A DNA stretch of 64,000 bases from Nitrosomonas eutropha. GTDB taxonomy: Bacteria; Pseudomonadota; Gammaproteobacteria; Burkholderiales; Nitrosomonadaceae. Below are positions 27,127-36,175 of the stretch, piece after piece. Numbering within the stretch: the first letter of the stretch is position 1; each line of letters begins with the position of its first letter. The DNA lies in assembly GCF_900116685.1 (NCBI RefSeq), contig NZ_FPBL01000003.1, forward strand, positions 1 through 64,000. The letters run 5' to 3'. Made by a program: the position numbers and the translations under genes. The notes under the pieces were generated by a model. It was given only the letters and a program-made list of their open reading frames with translations, was not told the DNA's origin and made no database searches.

Positions 27127-27909
27127 TCAAACAACTTCTTTCGTAGAAGGTGAATTCAATCCGGTTTCTGTCTTTTGAACATACTGGCGACAGGTTTCAA
27201 ACAGGCATATACCGGCACTGACTGATACATTCAAACTTTCGATACTGCCGCTCATCGGGATACTGACAAGCTGATCGCAGGTTTCCCGGGTCAGGCGACG
27301 CATCCCCTCGCCCTCGGCACCCAGCACCCAGGCAATAGGTCTTGTCAGCGTAATTGAATCAAGTGTGTCGGATGCATCAGCAGTTGTACCAACGATCCAG
27401 ATACCCTCCTCCTTCAGTTCTCGCAAAGTTCTGGCCAGATTGGTCACGGCAAAAAAGGGTACGGCATCCACTGCACCACTGGCAACTTTATGAACCGTTG
27501 CCGATAAACCAACTGCCCGATCCTTGGGGACTATCACCGCATGCACACCAAACGCATCAGCAACACGCAAACACGCTCCCAGATTGTGCGGATCCTTCAC
27601 ACCATCCAGCACCAGCAGAAATGCTGGCTCGGTCAGTCCATCCAATAAATCTTCAAGTGCAGTGTACTGCTGCAACTTCATCACATGGGCTGCCACACCT
27701 TGGTGACGAGTCGTACCGGTCATTTTACAAAGTCGATCCTGATTACAGAGAATCAGGCGCGAGGAAGTGGTTTCAGCCAAATTCATCAAATCACGTGCAC
27801 GCTGATCCTGTCGATTGGTATCCAGATAAATTTCCTTGATGCTACCCGGATGCTGCCGCAAACGGCTGGTAATGGCATGGAAGCCAAAAATGTATTGAGA
27901 ATGGGGCAT
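27127..27909 (-). CDS. rlmB: 23S rRNA Gm2251 2'-O-methyltransferase RlmB
   Basis: SpoU/TrmH-family methyltransferase. An N-terminal L30e-like substrate-binding domain is followed by the knotted SPOUT domain with DPHNLGACLRVADAFG, VLGAEGEGMRRL and IPMSGSIESLNVSVSAG. 260 residues. Begins 36 bases after rnr on the same strand; the rnr-rlmB pair is widespread. Confidence 0.94.
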   Translation of the reverse strand: MPHSQYIFGFHAITSRLRQHPGSIKEIYLDTNRQDQRARDLMNLAETTSSRLILCNQDRLCKMTGTTRHQGVAAHVMKLQQYTALEDLLDGLTEPAFLLVLDGVKDPHNLGACLRVADAFGVHAVIVPKDRAVGLSATVHKVASGAVDAVPFFAVTNLARTLRELKEEGIWIVGTTADASDTLDSITLTRPIAWVLGAEGEGMRRLTRETCDQLVSIPMSGSIESLNVSVSAGICLFETCRQYVQKTETGLNSPSTKEVV

Positions 27910-27945
27910 AGTGGCTATGAAGAATGGAGAGGAGGAGAAAGAATA

Positions 27946-30150
27946 TTATTTGCTTGATTTCTTGCGTGTATTGTTATTGTCTGCAAGGACAAAATCTATC
28001 TTGCGAGTGGCCAGATCGACCCGGACAAGTTTTACTCGCAAGCTGTCACCTAACCGGAAACTGATCCCGCTGCGCTCACCACGTAATACATGCTTGACCG
28101 AATCATGCCGAAAATAATCACTGGGCAATTCTGAGATATAAACCAGACCTTCAACATAAATGGCATCCAGGGTAACAAACAGCCCGAATGCAGTTACCCC
28201 GGTGATAACGCCATCAAAGCAATCATTAATTTTATCCTGCATATAAAAGCACTTGAGCCAGGATTCAACTTCCCGCGTAGCTTCATCAGCACGGCGCTCA
28301 GTTTGTGAACAATGTTTTCCAATCTCATGCCAGTCACCAGGGTCATAGTGTTTACCGGCAAGCACTGCCTTGATGGCACGATGCACCAGCAGATCCGGGT
28401 AACGCCGGATGGGTGAAGTAAAATGGGTATACATGTCATAGGACAGACCAAAGTGCCCGGCATTATCCGGACTGTACATCGCCTGACTAAGAGACCTTAG
28501 CATCACTGTTTGCAGCAATTGTGCGTCAGCCCGTTCCCGGATATGGTCAAGTGTCCTGGCATAATCCTTGGCACTGGGCTCATCACCGCCGCGTAACTGC
28601 AGACCGAATTCTTTCAGAAAATCTCGCAACGCTACCAATTTTTCATCGGACGGCCCTTCATGAACCCGGTATAAAACGGGCTGTTGGTGTTTTTCCAGAA
28701 AATCAGCAGCACACACATTGGCCGCCAGCATGCACTCCTCAATCAAGCGATGAGCATCATTACGCTCTACCGGGCATATTCTCTCGATCTTGCCCTGATT
28801 ATTGAAAACCATTTCTGTTTCAATGGTCTCAAAATCAATCGCTCCCCGTTTTCTGCGGGATTTATGCAGCACCTTGAACAACCGGTACAACAACTGAACA
28901 TGCGGCAGCAGTGGTGCATACTCTTTTGCGGTATTCCCTTTGGGCTGATCCAGTAGCTCGGCAACAATGTTATAAGTCAGGCGCGCATGAGAAAGCATCA
29001 CTGCCGGATAAAAACGATATTCGCTCAACTCTCCTTTGGCAGTCCACAGCATTTCACACACCATACACAGCCGATCGACCTCCGGATTAAGCGAGCATAA
29101 CCCATTTGAAAGCACTTCCGGCAACATTGGGATAACTCGTCTCGGGAAATAAACTGAATTGCCGCGATCAAATGCTTCTTTATCCAGCGCATCCTGATCT
29201 CGCACATAATGGCTGACATCGGCGATGGCAACAAACAATCTGAAATCCTTGCCTTCCTGGCGACAATAAACGGCATCATCAAAATCTTTAGCTGTTTCAC
29301 TGTCTATTGTTACCAGCGGCAAATGGCGAATATCTTCCCGCTTGGCAAGCTCTTTCTTCAGAACCTTCTTGGGGAACTTGGCGGAAATGATTTCTGGCGA
29401 AAATTCATGGGGCAAATCAAATTTGCGCAATGCAATTTCAATTTCCATTCCTGGAGCTGCATAATCTCCCAGAATCTCAACGATATGGCCAATAGGCTGA
29501 GCGTGTTGTCCTGGCTGTTGAATAATGTTTGCCATCACCACTTGCCCGGCATGCGCATTCATGATGTTTTCTTTTGGAACCAGAATATCCTGGTTAATAC
29601 GTTTATCTTCAGCCACGATAAAGAAAATACCGTGATCTTCATATAACCTACCAACCAGGTGCGTATTAACACTCTCCAGCACCCTGACGATTCTGCACTC
29701 CCGCCGTCCCCGCCGATCCACATCATTGGTAAGCCTGGCGATTACGCGATCACCATGCAACACTTTATGCATCTCTTTTGGAGTCAGGAACAGATCAGTG
29801 CCGCCATCATCCGGAATCAAAAAACCGAAGCCATCACTATGCCCTTGCACGGTTCCTTTTACGAGTTCCAGCTTGTCTGTTACACAAATATCACCCTTGC
29901 GATTACAGATAATCTGCCCGTCACGTATCATCGCAGACAGCCTGCGATGAAAAAATTCGGATTCTTCAGCAGTAATATCCAGCAACTCAAACAACTTGGG
30001 CTCGCTGATTGGTACTCCCTGTTTATCCAATACCTCCAGGATAAATTCACGACTGGGAAGCGCTACCCCGTAACGTGTCTGTTCACGCTTCAAAAAAGGA
30101 TCAAGCTCGCGAAGCTGATTTTTCTTGTTTCTTTTTCTCTTGATTGACAA
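27946..30150 (-). CDS. rnr: Ribonuclease R
   Basis: 3'-5' exoribonuclease able to degrade structured RNA. N-terminal helix-turn-helix and cold-shock domains are followed by the RNB catalytic domain with TIDSETAKDFDDAVYC (metal-binding Asp cluster), then an S1 domain (FDGVITGVTAFGLFVTL) and a Lys-rich tail. The start is TTG at 30150, preceded by AGGAAA about ten bases upstream. At 734 residues its basic tail is shorter than in E. coli. Confidence 0.94.
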   Translation of the reverse strand: MSIKRKRNKKNQLRELDPFLKREQTRYGVALPSREFILEVLDKQGVPISEPKLFELLDITAEESEFFHRRLSAMIRDGQIICNRKGDICVTDKLELVKGTVQGHSDGFGFLIPDDGGTDLFLTPKEMHKVLHGDRVIARLTNDVDRRGRRECRIVRVLESVNTHLVGRLYEDHGIFFIVAEDKRINQDILVPKENIMNAHAGQVVMANIIQQPGQHAQPIGHIVEILGDYAAPGMEIEIALRKFDLPHEFSPEIISAKFPKKVLKKELAKREDIRHLPLVTIDSETAKDFDDAVYCRQEGKDFRLFVAIADVSHYVRDQDALDKEAFDRGNSVYFPRRVIPMLPEVLSNGLCSLNPEVDRLCMVCEMLWTAKGELSEYRFYPAVMLSHARLTYNIVAELLDQPKGNTAKEYAPLLPHVQLLYRLFKVLHKSRRKRGAIDFETIETEMVFNNQGKIERICPVERNDAHRLIEECMLAANVCAADFLEKHQQPVLYRVHEGPSDEKLVALRDFLKEFGLQLRGGDEPSAKDYARTLDHIRERADAQLLQTVMLRSLSQAMYSPDNAGHFGLSYDMYTHFTSPIRRYPDLLVHRAIKAVLAGKHYDPGDWHEIGKHCSQTERRADEATREVESWLKCFYMQDKINDCFDGVITGVTAFGLFVTLDAIYVEGLVYISELPSDYFRHDSVKHVLRGERSGISFRLGDSLRVKLVRVDLATRKIDFVLADNNNTRKKSSK

Positions 30151-30202
30151 ATCGAAGGTTTCCTATAGAATTTGCGGTCTTCATGTGTTGTTTATACCAG
30201 TC

Positions 30203-30219
30203 TGGTTTTCACAAAACCA
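30203..30219. repeat. Hairpin between rnr and tRNA-Leu
   Basis: TGGTTTT-cac-AAAACCA, a perfect 7-bp stem in the 98-base divergent spacer between rnr and tRNA-Leu(CAG). It could be a protein-binding palindrome or part of the rnr leader. Confidence 0.45.
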
Positions 30220-30248
30220 AGCAGCAACACAGCAATAATTAAAATAAT

Positions 30249-30333
30249 GCCCAGATGGCGGAATTGGTAGACGCGCATGGTTCAGGTCCATGTGCCTTCG
30301 GGTGTGGAGGTTCGAGTCCTCTTCTGGGCACCA
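30249..30333 (+). tRNA. tRNA-Leu (anticodon CAG)
   Basis: Class II tRNA starting GCCCAGATGGCGGAATTGG. Anticodon arm CATGG-TTCAGGT-CCATG, long variable arm, acceptor complement TCTGGGC and encoded CCA. Confidence 0.97.
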
Positions 30334-30519
30334 TTGTATTTTCCTCAAAAAATAACACTTGGTATTAACTTGTATTGTATAGATTCTCTGGTGAAGCCAG
30401 TGTAATTTAATCAGGCAATATTCCCGATACACGCAATCAATATCCGAATAAATCCTCGACTTTCATATCTTCAGCTCTACTCGGCTAACCGCTCGAATTA
30501 CTCTGCAACTTTTGTAAGA

Positions 30520-30598
30520 ACCTGTTCAAGGTCTCGATCAAGGGATGCAGTTCAATTTCAACGCCATAATGCGCCCTTCAGTGAGATATTGAACAGGT
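30520..30598. mobile_element. MITE-like element, short copy (79 bp)
   Basis: Bounded by a perfect 10-bp terminal inverted repeat, ACCTGTTCAA and TTGAACAGGT. Reverse-complemented, it matches the element at 62813-62949 over both arms, including CACTGAAGGGCGCATTATG and CTGCATCCCTTGATCGAG, but lacks that copy's internal ~58-bp hairpin module. No coding capacity. Confidence 0.7.
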
Positions 30599-30602
30599 GC
30601 TA

Positions 30603-30705
30603 ATTCCATTCCCAAATCAAAAATGACACGAAGGCGAGCCGCAGACAGTATAAATAATACGGCTAGGCGAAGCCGATAAAGTTAGTTTTAATTCAGAAAT
30701 GGAAT
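30603..30705. mobile_element. Second MITE-like inverted-repeat element (103 bp)
   Basis: Ends are ATTCCATT and AATGGAAT, and the inverted similarity extends, less perfectly, to about 25 bases on each side. It contains a small internal hairpin CGGCT-aggcga-AGCCG. It begins four bases after the previous element. The 250 bases from here to dinB hold no gene I can support. Confidence 0.55.
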
Positions 30706-30963
30706 AAGACGGTAATAATTTTATCAACTACAGCACCCACATCGATGTAAAGACAAAACGCATCGTATCATCAAATATACGGATACCTGGAAATACATCA
30801 AGCCACAGATGAATACCGCCAGACAACTTCCTCTCACGATAGCATTTGATCCCACACCGTTAAATTTCGCCAGTACAGCTTGGGTGGCCAGCCCGATTAT
30901 TTTCACAGCCAGTGATTACAGCTTTTTTATACACTGGAGTCTGCTCAAAAACATTCTCGCTTC

Positions 30964-32115
30964 ATGAACATGAAAAATCGCCGTATCGCTCATCTGGATA
31001 TGGATGCTTTTTATGCATCGGTAGAACTGCTGCGTTATCCGGAATTACGAGGATTGCCTGTCGTCATTGGTGGCCGATCAGTCCACCAACCAATCATGCA
31101 ACAGAATGGAACATGTTTATATGCAAAGCTGTGCGAATATTCCGGTCGTGGTGTAGTAACAACTTCAACTTACGAAGCGCGTGCATACGGTATTTTTTCA
31201 GCGATGGGAATTATGCAGGCTGCAAAACTGGCACCCAACGCCATATTGTTACCAGCAGATTTCGATGCTTATCGTCATTATTCGCAGTTATTTAAAAATG
31301 CGGTCGCTAACATCACCCCGCATATAGAAGATCGTGGTATCGATGAAATTTATATCGACCTGAGCAAACATCCCGATGAAACAACTCCACTTGCACTGCG
31401 TATCAAACAGGCGGTATACGAAACCACTGGGTTATCCTGCTCGGCTGGAGTAGCTCCCAACAAACTGCTGGCAAAAATCTGCTCTGATCTCGAAAAACCG
31501 AATGGATTGACTATCCTGACACATGCTGATATCCCGCATCGAATCTGGCCTTTGCCCGTTCATAAAATCAATGGTATTGGCCCCAAAACGCAAGCGAAAC
31601 TCGCAAATCTGGGTATCCATAAAATTGGAGAGTTAGCCAATACCGAGCCAGGCTTGCTTCAGCTTCACTTTGGTCAGCGTTACGCACTGCAGTTGCATCA
31701 AGCAGCACTTGGCAACGACGATCGCATGGTGGTAACCAGCTCGGAACCTAAATCAATCAGCCGCGAAACCACCTTTGAACGAGATTTGCACGCACACCAG
31801 GATCGGGAAAAACTATCCGCTATTTTTACCGGATTATGCACACATATTGCAGAAGATTTGCACCACAAAGGCTATGTCGGACGAACTATCGGCATCAAGC
31901 TGCGGTATGAAAATTTCCAAACCGTCACACGCGATCAAACTTTATGCACCCCCACCGCTGATGTAGTCACCATTCGCAAGGCTGCTGGAAACTGCCTTCG
32001 GCGCGTTCCTCTCGAACAAAAACTGAGATTGCTCGGCGTTCGTGCCAGCAACCTGTCCCGAGCTGATGAACTCATGGAAGAAAGCCATCTTTTCCAGGAA
32101 GAACTGTTCTTGTAG
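30964..32115 (+). CDS. dinB: DNA polymerase IV (Y family)
   Basis: Error-prone translesion polymerase. Catalytic motifs: HLDMDAFYASVELLR near the N terminus and EDRGIDEIYIDLS in the palm. The helix-hairpin-helix motif INGIGPKTQAKLANLGI and a C-terminal little-finger domain follow. 383 residues, slightly longer than E. coli DinB. No good ribosome site precedes the ATG; an ATG two codons later is equally possible. No LexA box was evident upstream. Confidence 0.95.
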   Translation: MNMKNRRIAHLDMDAFYASVELLRYPELRGLPVVIGGRSVHQPIMQQNGTCLYAKLCEYSGRGVVTTSTYEARAYGIFSAMGIMQAAKLAPNAILLPADFDAYRHYSQLFKNAVANITPHIEDRGIDEIYIDLSKHPDETTPLALRIKQAVYETTGLSCSAGVAPNKLLAKICSDLEKPNGLTILTHADIPHRIWPLPVHKINGIGPKTQAKLANLGIHKIGELANTEPGLLQLHFGQRYALQLHQAALGNDDRMVVTSSEPKSISRETTFERDLHAHQDREKLSAIFTGLCTHIAEDLHHKGYVGRTIGIKLRYENFQTVTRDQTLCTPTADVVTIRKAAGNCLRRVPLEQKLRLLGVRASNLSRADELMEESHLFQEELFL

Positions 32116-32325
32116 CCGATAAAAAACCCTTATTCTGTAAATTTATCCGCAGTCGGTCAAAAGGAAAGCCATGAATATCACAGCCATCAGAATGATACAA
32201 AGAGGTTTTTCATTCTCCTTCCTTATCATGGCCCATCGGGAGCCTGGCTGACACACGCCCTCTTCAATTTTCACTTCATTAAAACACTACTTTTTCGTTT
32301 GAAAATACCAGTGAAGGAGGTTGAA

Positions 32326-33332
32326 ATGACCATGAAGGTATGGGTTCACCGGATGAACGGATATCAGAAACAGGTTGTTCACGATATTGCCGTTTCCCTG
32401 ATCGAACAGGGAATCGAAATACAGGATCATGATAATTACCTTTCCGGTCATCCTGGCGTGGTTTTCAGCAAGGAAATCACATCGGAAACTTGTGAACAGT
32501 TACGTGAGCTTAGTCATAGCGGGCAGATACCGACCCTTTTCTGTTGCGATTGCGCCATTTCAGGAAATACTATCTGGCGGCTTCTGGAAGCAGGTGCCTG
32601 CGATATCTTGACATGTACAGGGCAATCACCTACGAAATCATTACCCGCCTGCAGCGCTGGGAAATAATAGATTGCATGGTAAATTCACCTGCTGTACAGA
32701 ATACGCTGGTAGGAGAAAGTTCAGCCCTGAAAGCAATTCTGCGCTAGGTTGTTGAAGTAGCTCATTTTACCAATTCTTCAGTACTGATCCCGGGTGAAAG
32801 CGGTACCAGCAAGGAATTGCTGGCAAATCTCATTCACGCTTCACGCTCTGGACGCTCGCCCCGACAAAGGTGATCTGGTAATACTGGATTGCAGCACTAT
32901 CGTTCCGGAATGATCCGGTAGTGAATTTTTTGGGCATGAACGGGGCACGTTCACAGGTGCGGTATCCTCACGGGATGGCATATTTGCACTCGCAAACGGT
33001 GGTGCATTGTTCCTTGATGAAATAGGCGAGTTGACTTTCGCTCTACAAACTCAGCTGCTACGCGTCATTCAGGAACATACTTTCAAGCGAGTTGGCGGCA
33101 ATGCTTGGCAACGTACGTCATTCCGTCTGGTTTGCGCGACCAACCGCAATCTCTTGGCACAGGTTAAAAAGGCGAATTCCGCGCGGATCTTTATTACCGT
33201 ATCGCCAGCTATATCTGTCATTTGCCTCCCTTGCGGGAACGCACTGAAGACATTCTTCTGCTGGCCAGGTACTTTCTGAAGATGTGTAGTGACTCAGCAA
33301 TTCCGGACAGGAAGCTAGGCCATAATTATTAA
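32326..33332 (+). pseudogene. Decayed sigma-54-dependent (NtrC-type) activator
   Basis: The remains keep an N-terminal receiver-like domain (MKVWVHRMNGYQKQ to LEAGACDIL), a Walker A relic (IPGESGTSKELLANLIH, normally GESGTGKE), the sigma-54 contact loop [11 protein letters not shown], Walker [11 protein letters not shown], and [12 protein letters not shown]. Damage: a frameshift near 32620-32640, an in-frame TAG at 32745, a tandem 7-bp duplication (TTCACGC at 32833 and 32840) that shifts frame, TGA at 32911, and a one-base loss in the A run at 33165-33169. The C-terminal HTH domain is missing. An AAGGAGG site still precedes the ATG. Regulated genes unknown. Confidence 0.85.
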
Positions 33333-33521
33333 TTCGACAGAGGAATTAAATGAGCAGATGATCATTTTTACCGGAATTTAAAATTGAAGCCCCTCAAAAT
33401 TCCGTGCAGTTCAGGTAACATAAATTCAGTTCTTCAAAGCAAGTACCTTTTCCATGTTCAGTAACAGCCTCCTATAATTATTTGCCATACCAACTCATCT
33501 ACATCACAGGATTCAGTATTT

Positions 33522-34145
33522 ATGCTAAATGAGCAAAGATTCTTTGTCACCGGCCCTGCCGGGAAGCTGGAGACAGTTGTCATACTGCCGGATGATGTAC
33601 CGCATGGCATTGCAGTCGTGGCTCACCCGCATCCGCTTTATCATGGCAGTATGGATAACAAGATCATCTATATTCTTGCCAGGGCATTCATCGAGCAGCA
33701 GTACATCACGGTGAAATTTAATTTTCGCGGGGTAGGCGAAAGTGAAGGCAGTTATGCGGAAGGGAAAGGAGAAATCGAGGATGTGCTTGCTGTCACGCAA
33801 TCTATCCGGGAGCGTTATGACACCGGATCAACCCCCTTGCCACTGATACTGGCCGGATTTTCATTTGGCGGCGCCGTCCAGGCACATGTTGCACAGCAGT
33901 TGCGGCCTCACAAGCTGATACTGGTCGCGCCTGCTGTTGAGCGCCTGCAAGCACCGCCTGTAATTGATTATGCTGAGCATATTCTGATCATCCAAGGGGA
34001 TCAGGATACCGTCGTGCCGCTGCAAAGTATATTGGATTGGGCCACACCGCAAACATTGCCTGTGACCATCATCCCCGGTGCCGAACATTTTTTCCACGGT
34101 AAACTGAACGTTCTGAAAGACATTATTTTGCAGAACTGTGCGTAG
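33522..34145 (+). CDS. Alpha/beta hydrolase
   Basis: A 207-residue single-domain hydrolase. The nucleophile elbow is GFSFGG, the acid is probably Asp in IQGDQDTVVP, and the His is in PGAEHFFHGKL. The HPHPLYHGSMDNKI segment and NFRGVGESEG oxyanion region match the small bacterial hydrolases often labelled 'alpha/beta superfamily hydrolase'. Substrate unknown; cytoplasmic by sequence (no signal). It stands between the sigma-54 pseudogene and the carbonic anhydrase. Confidence 0.88.
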   Translation: MLNEQRFFVTGPAGKLETVVILPDDVPHGIAVVAHPHPLYHGSMDNKIIYILARAFIEQQYITVKFNFRGVGESEGSYAEGKGEIEDVLAVTQSIRERYDTGSTPLPLILAGFSFGGAVQAHVAQQLRPHKLILVAPAVERLQAPPVIDYAEHILIIQGDQDTVVPLQSILDWATPQTLPVTIIPGAEHFFHGKLNVLKDIILQNCA

Positions 34146-34301
34146 TTATCGGGATAGAGGCGGTCAGTGTGCCTGCCCCCTATGCCACCCGTGTCGGGCA
34201 CACACAAAAAACTGATGCTTAATCTGCGATTTGACAACCCGCCAAACAGGTAAGAACCAAAATACGTGATGGAACCGAGAAAAGTTTAAACAAATAAGGA
34301 A

Positions 34302-34332
34302 CTTCCCCGGATGCTAGAGCAATCCAGGGAAG
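34302..34332 (-). terminator. Terminator-like hairpin after the carbonic anhydrase gene
   Basis: CTTCCC-c-GGAT / ATCC-a-GGGAAG with a nine-base loop, 22 bases beyond the carbonic anhydrase stop on the minus strand, followed there by a mildly T-rich stretch (TTCCTTATTTG). Confidence 0.55.
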
Positions 34333-34353
34333 AATTATTTACAGCTCACCAGA

Positions 34354-35151
34354 TTACTGGTTTGAAAGAATCGATCTTTCATTCAGATCCTGTGCTGATC
34401 TGGCATTATTACTGTAGAAAGTTTTCATTTGCTCTAATTGAGCTGCTGAAATCGTGATTGATTTTGTCAAAATATACCATTGAACGCCTTCGCTACAAGG
34501 CGGGGTCGTCAATGAACCAGCCAGCGTTAAATATTTCAGATTAGCTGGATTCACACCTGACGGTAATAATTTTTCCAGTTTGAACTTAACTCCGGAAGTC
34601 GAATTCTCTTTACCGCTTTCATACGGCATATTATCCAGAACAGTCTGGAACATCGCATTCTCTTTTCCGATATTGATGGTCACGGCCAGTACCGCAATTC
34701 TTCCATCCTTATTGATATGTACAAAATGTAATTCCGCAGGAAATTTTTTGTCCCCAAAAACATGTTCGCTAGGCTCATGGAAATGTAGTTGAACCAGGGG
34801 CAACAATTCCTTTCCGACTTTTAATCCACCCGTAAAATTCCGGGAGGTATTAACTTGTATGGCATGCCCTGTATTGAAGAAAGATGGCGTATCTGTACCA
34901 TACTGTGCCGCAAGTTTATTTAGAGGCCTGGATTTCACAATCTTTGTATCTGCCAGATCCACCGGCGACTGATGTTTACCAATACCGCATTCTGCATAGG
35001 GATAACGCAATGGTATCGATTGGGAGGCATCTTCAATCGCTCCCCAGTAAGGCTCTTCCTCATAAGACCAGTGAGGTGAAGCAGAGACTGCAACGGTTAC
35101 GTAACTTATAAAGATTATAGAAGCCAAATTTGCCAGTATTTTAGTTCTCAC
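34354..35151 (-). CDS. Alpha-type carbonic anhydrase, exported
   Basis: Zinc enzyme interconverting CO2 and bicarbonate. It has a signal peptide (MRTKILANLASIIFISYVTVAVSA) followed by the alpha-CA domain. The zinc ligands are visible as His in LHFHEPSEH and in ELHFVHIN, and the substrate pocket motif is LTTPPCSEGVQWYIL. 265 residues, GTG start with AGGA eight bases upstream. A periplasmic enzyme suits an autotroph that must acquire inorganic carbon (inference). A small secreted protein gene lies 30 bases upstream on the same strand. Confidence 0.94.
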   Translation of the reverse strand: MRTKILANLASIIFISYVTVAVSASPHWSYEEEPYWGAIEDASQSIPLRYPYAECGIGKHQSPVDLADTKIVKSRPLNKLAAQYGTDTPSFFNTGHAIQVNTSRNFTGGLKVGKELLPLVQLHFHEPSEHVFGDKKFPAELHFVHINKDGRIAVLAVTINIGKENAMFQTVLDNMPYESGKENSTSGVKFKLEKLLPSGVNPANLKYLTLAGSLTTPPCSEGVQWYILTKSITISAAQLEQMKTFYSNNARSAQDLNERSILSNQ

Positions 35152-35181
35152 GAGTTAATTCCTATCATAATTGTTATTAAA

Positions 35182-35424
35182 TTAGCAGGTATGTTTCCTG
35201 CAATAATCGATCATTAAAGATTTTTTATCTAAGCCAATCTCTTGTAAAGGCTGTGATTCAGTTTTTTTATTTTTTGCCTTAATCTGGGCCGGCTGTCTAT
35301 TTTCGGTCGAAACAGGCTCGGCCTGATTAGTAACTGACAACGATTGAGGTTGACCTCCCCCCGATTCAGCAAAGCAAGAAATACTCAAACTCAACATAGC
35401 AATCAGAAAAAGCTTAATGCACAT
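35182..35424 (-). CDS. Small secreted protein of unknown function, cotranscribed with carbonic anhydrase
   Basis: 80 residues with a clear signal peptide (MCIKLFLIAMLSLSISCFA). The mature part is short and polar, rich in Gln/Ser/Lys, ending MIDYCRKHTC with two cysteines. The ATG at 35422-35424 is fixed by a strong AGGAGG seven bases upstream (35431-35436); upstream in-frame codons lack such a site. Thirty bases separate it from the carbonic anhydrase start. I recognise no family. Confidence 0.65.
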   Translation of the reverse strand: MCIKLFLIAMLSLSISCFAESGGGQPQSLSVTNQAEPVSTENRQPAQIKAKNKKTESQPLQEIGLDKKSLMIDYCRKHTC

Positions 35425-35535
35425 TATTTTCCTCCTTTTGCAAATATGCAAATTGCAAAATTTTGTTCGATTCATTCAATAGAAAAAACAACAAGATATG
35501 ATGATTCAAAATTTCTCCATTTCAAACAATATGGC

Positions 35536-35841
35536 CTACATTGGGAAATGTGCAGGATTCGAACCATACTCTCCGGTAAATATTTTAGCCAGGGTCTCGA
35601 CAACATCAGCAAGATTCACTTCACCACGTTCCCTAATTCCATCGATGACCGAGTTATTATCAGCTGCGCATAAAACGCTTACATCCGCAATATCATGCTC
35701 CCGTCCCTGCTGTGCTTCAAGCACATCACAAACCGGTCTTTCAATTACACGCCTCGTAATATCGGATGCATATTGCTCAAAAAATACAGATCCCGATGCG
35801 CTCTCATATGCAATGGCAACATCACCAACATAGCTCGCCAT
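35536..35841 (-). CDS. Hypothetical protein (101 aa)
   Basis: A small acidic soluble protein beginning MASYVGDVAIAYESASGSVF, with no signal or membrane segment. A good GGAAGG ribosome site lies eight bases before the ATG, supporting a real gene. It precedes the small secreted protein and carbonic anhydrase on the same strand, 111 bases away. No family recognised. Confidence 0.5.
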   Translation of the reverse strand: MASYVGDVAIAYESASGSVFFEQYASDITRRVIERPVCDVLEAQQGREHDIADVSVLCAADNNSVIDGIRERGEVNLADVVETLAKIFTGEYGSNPAHFPM

Positions 35842-36175
35842 AAAAAACCTTCCGAAACAAGATAATCACCCCTCAACCTGGAGGCTCTCATAACTATTCG
35901 CGCCGATATTCCCGGACACACAATATTCAGTTAAAAATTCAAGCTATCCGGATGCTTGCAAAGTTTAGCCGATGAACTACTCTCTCCATCAACTTATATG
36001 GTGGCTCAATATTGCACTGGAACCGCTTCTTTCTAAATAGAATCTGGAAACTTTGAAAGCCGGAATACGCTCAGTACAATTTTCATGATATAAAGCTGCA
36101 GTATTAAAACAGCCCATAGCAGAAAAGCCAGCATCAGGTTTTCAGGTTATTGAACAAGCAGGTAAGGAGAACAAT
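35842..36175. other. Intergenic region upstream of lplT
   Basis: About 330 bases between divergent genes. Nothing recognisable beyond ribosome sites at each end; no clear promoter hexamers or repeats. Confidence 0.3.

Noticed and set aside
30724-30906. Frames between the MITE-like repeats and dinB, including a plus-strand HIDVKTKRIV stretch reminiscent of IS5 transposases
   Set aside because: Too short and interrupted to distinguish from chance; no catalytic residue pattern can be followed on either side.
32116-32298. A 26-codon plus-strand frame between dinB and the sigma-54 pseudogene
   Set aside because: Very short and without supporting context, although AAAGGAAAG precedes it.
35344-35833. 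Plus-strand frames of 109 and 111 codons opposite the small secreted and 101-residue genes
   Set aside because: The minus strand has strong ribosome sites and a signal peptide; the plus-strand frames have neither.
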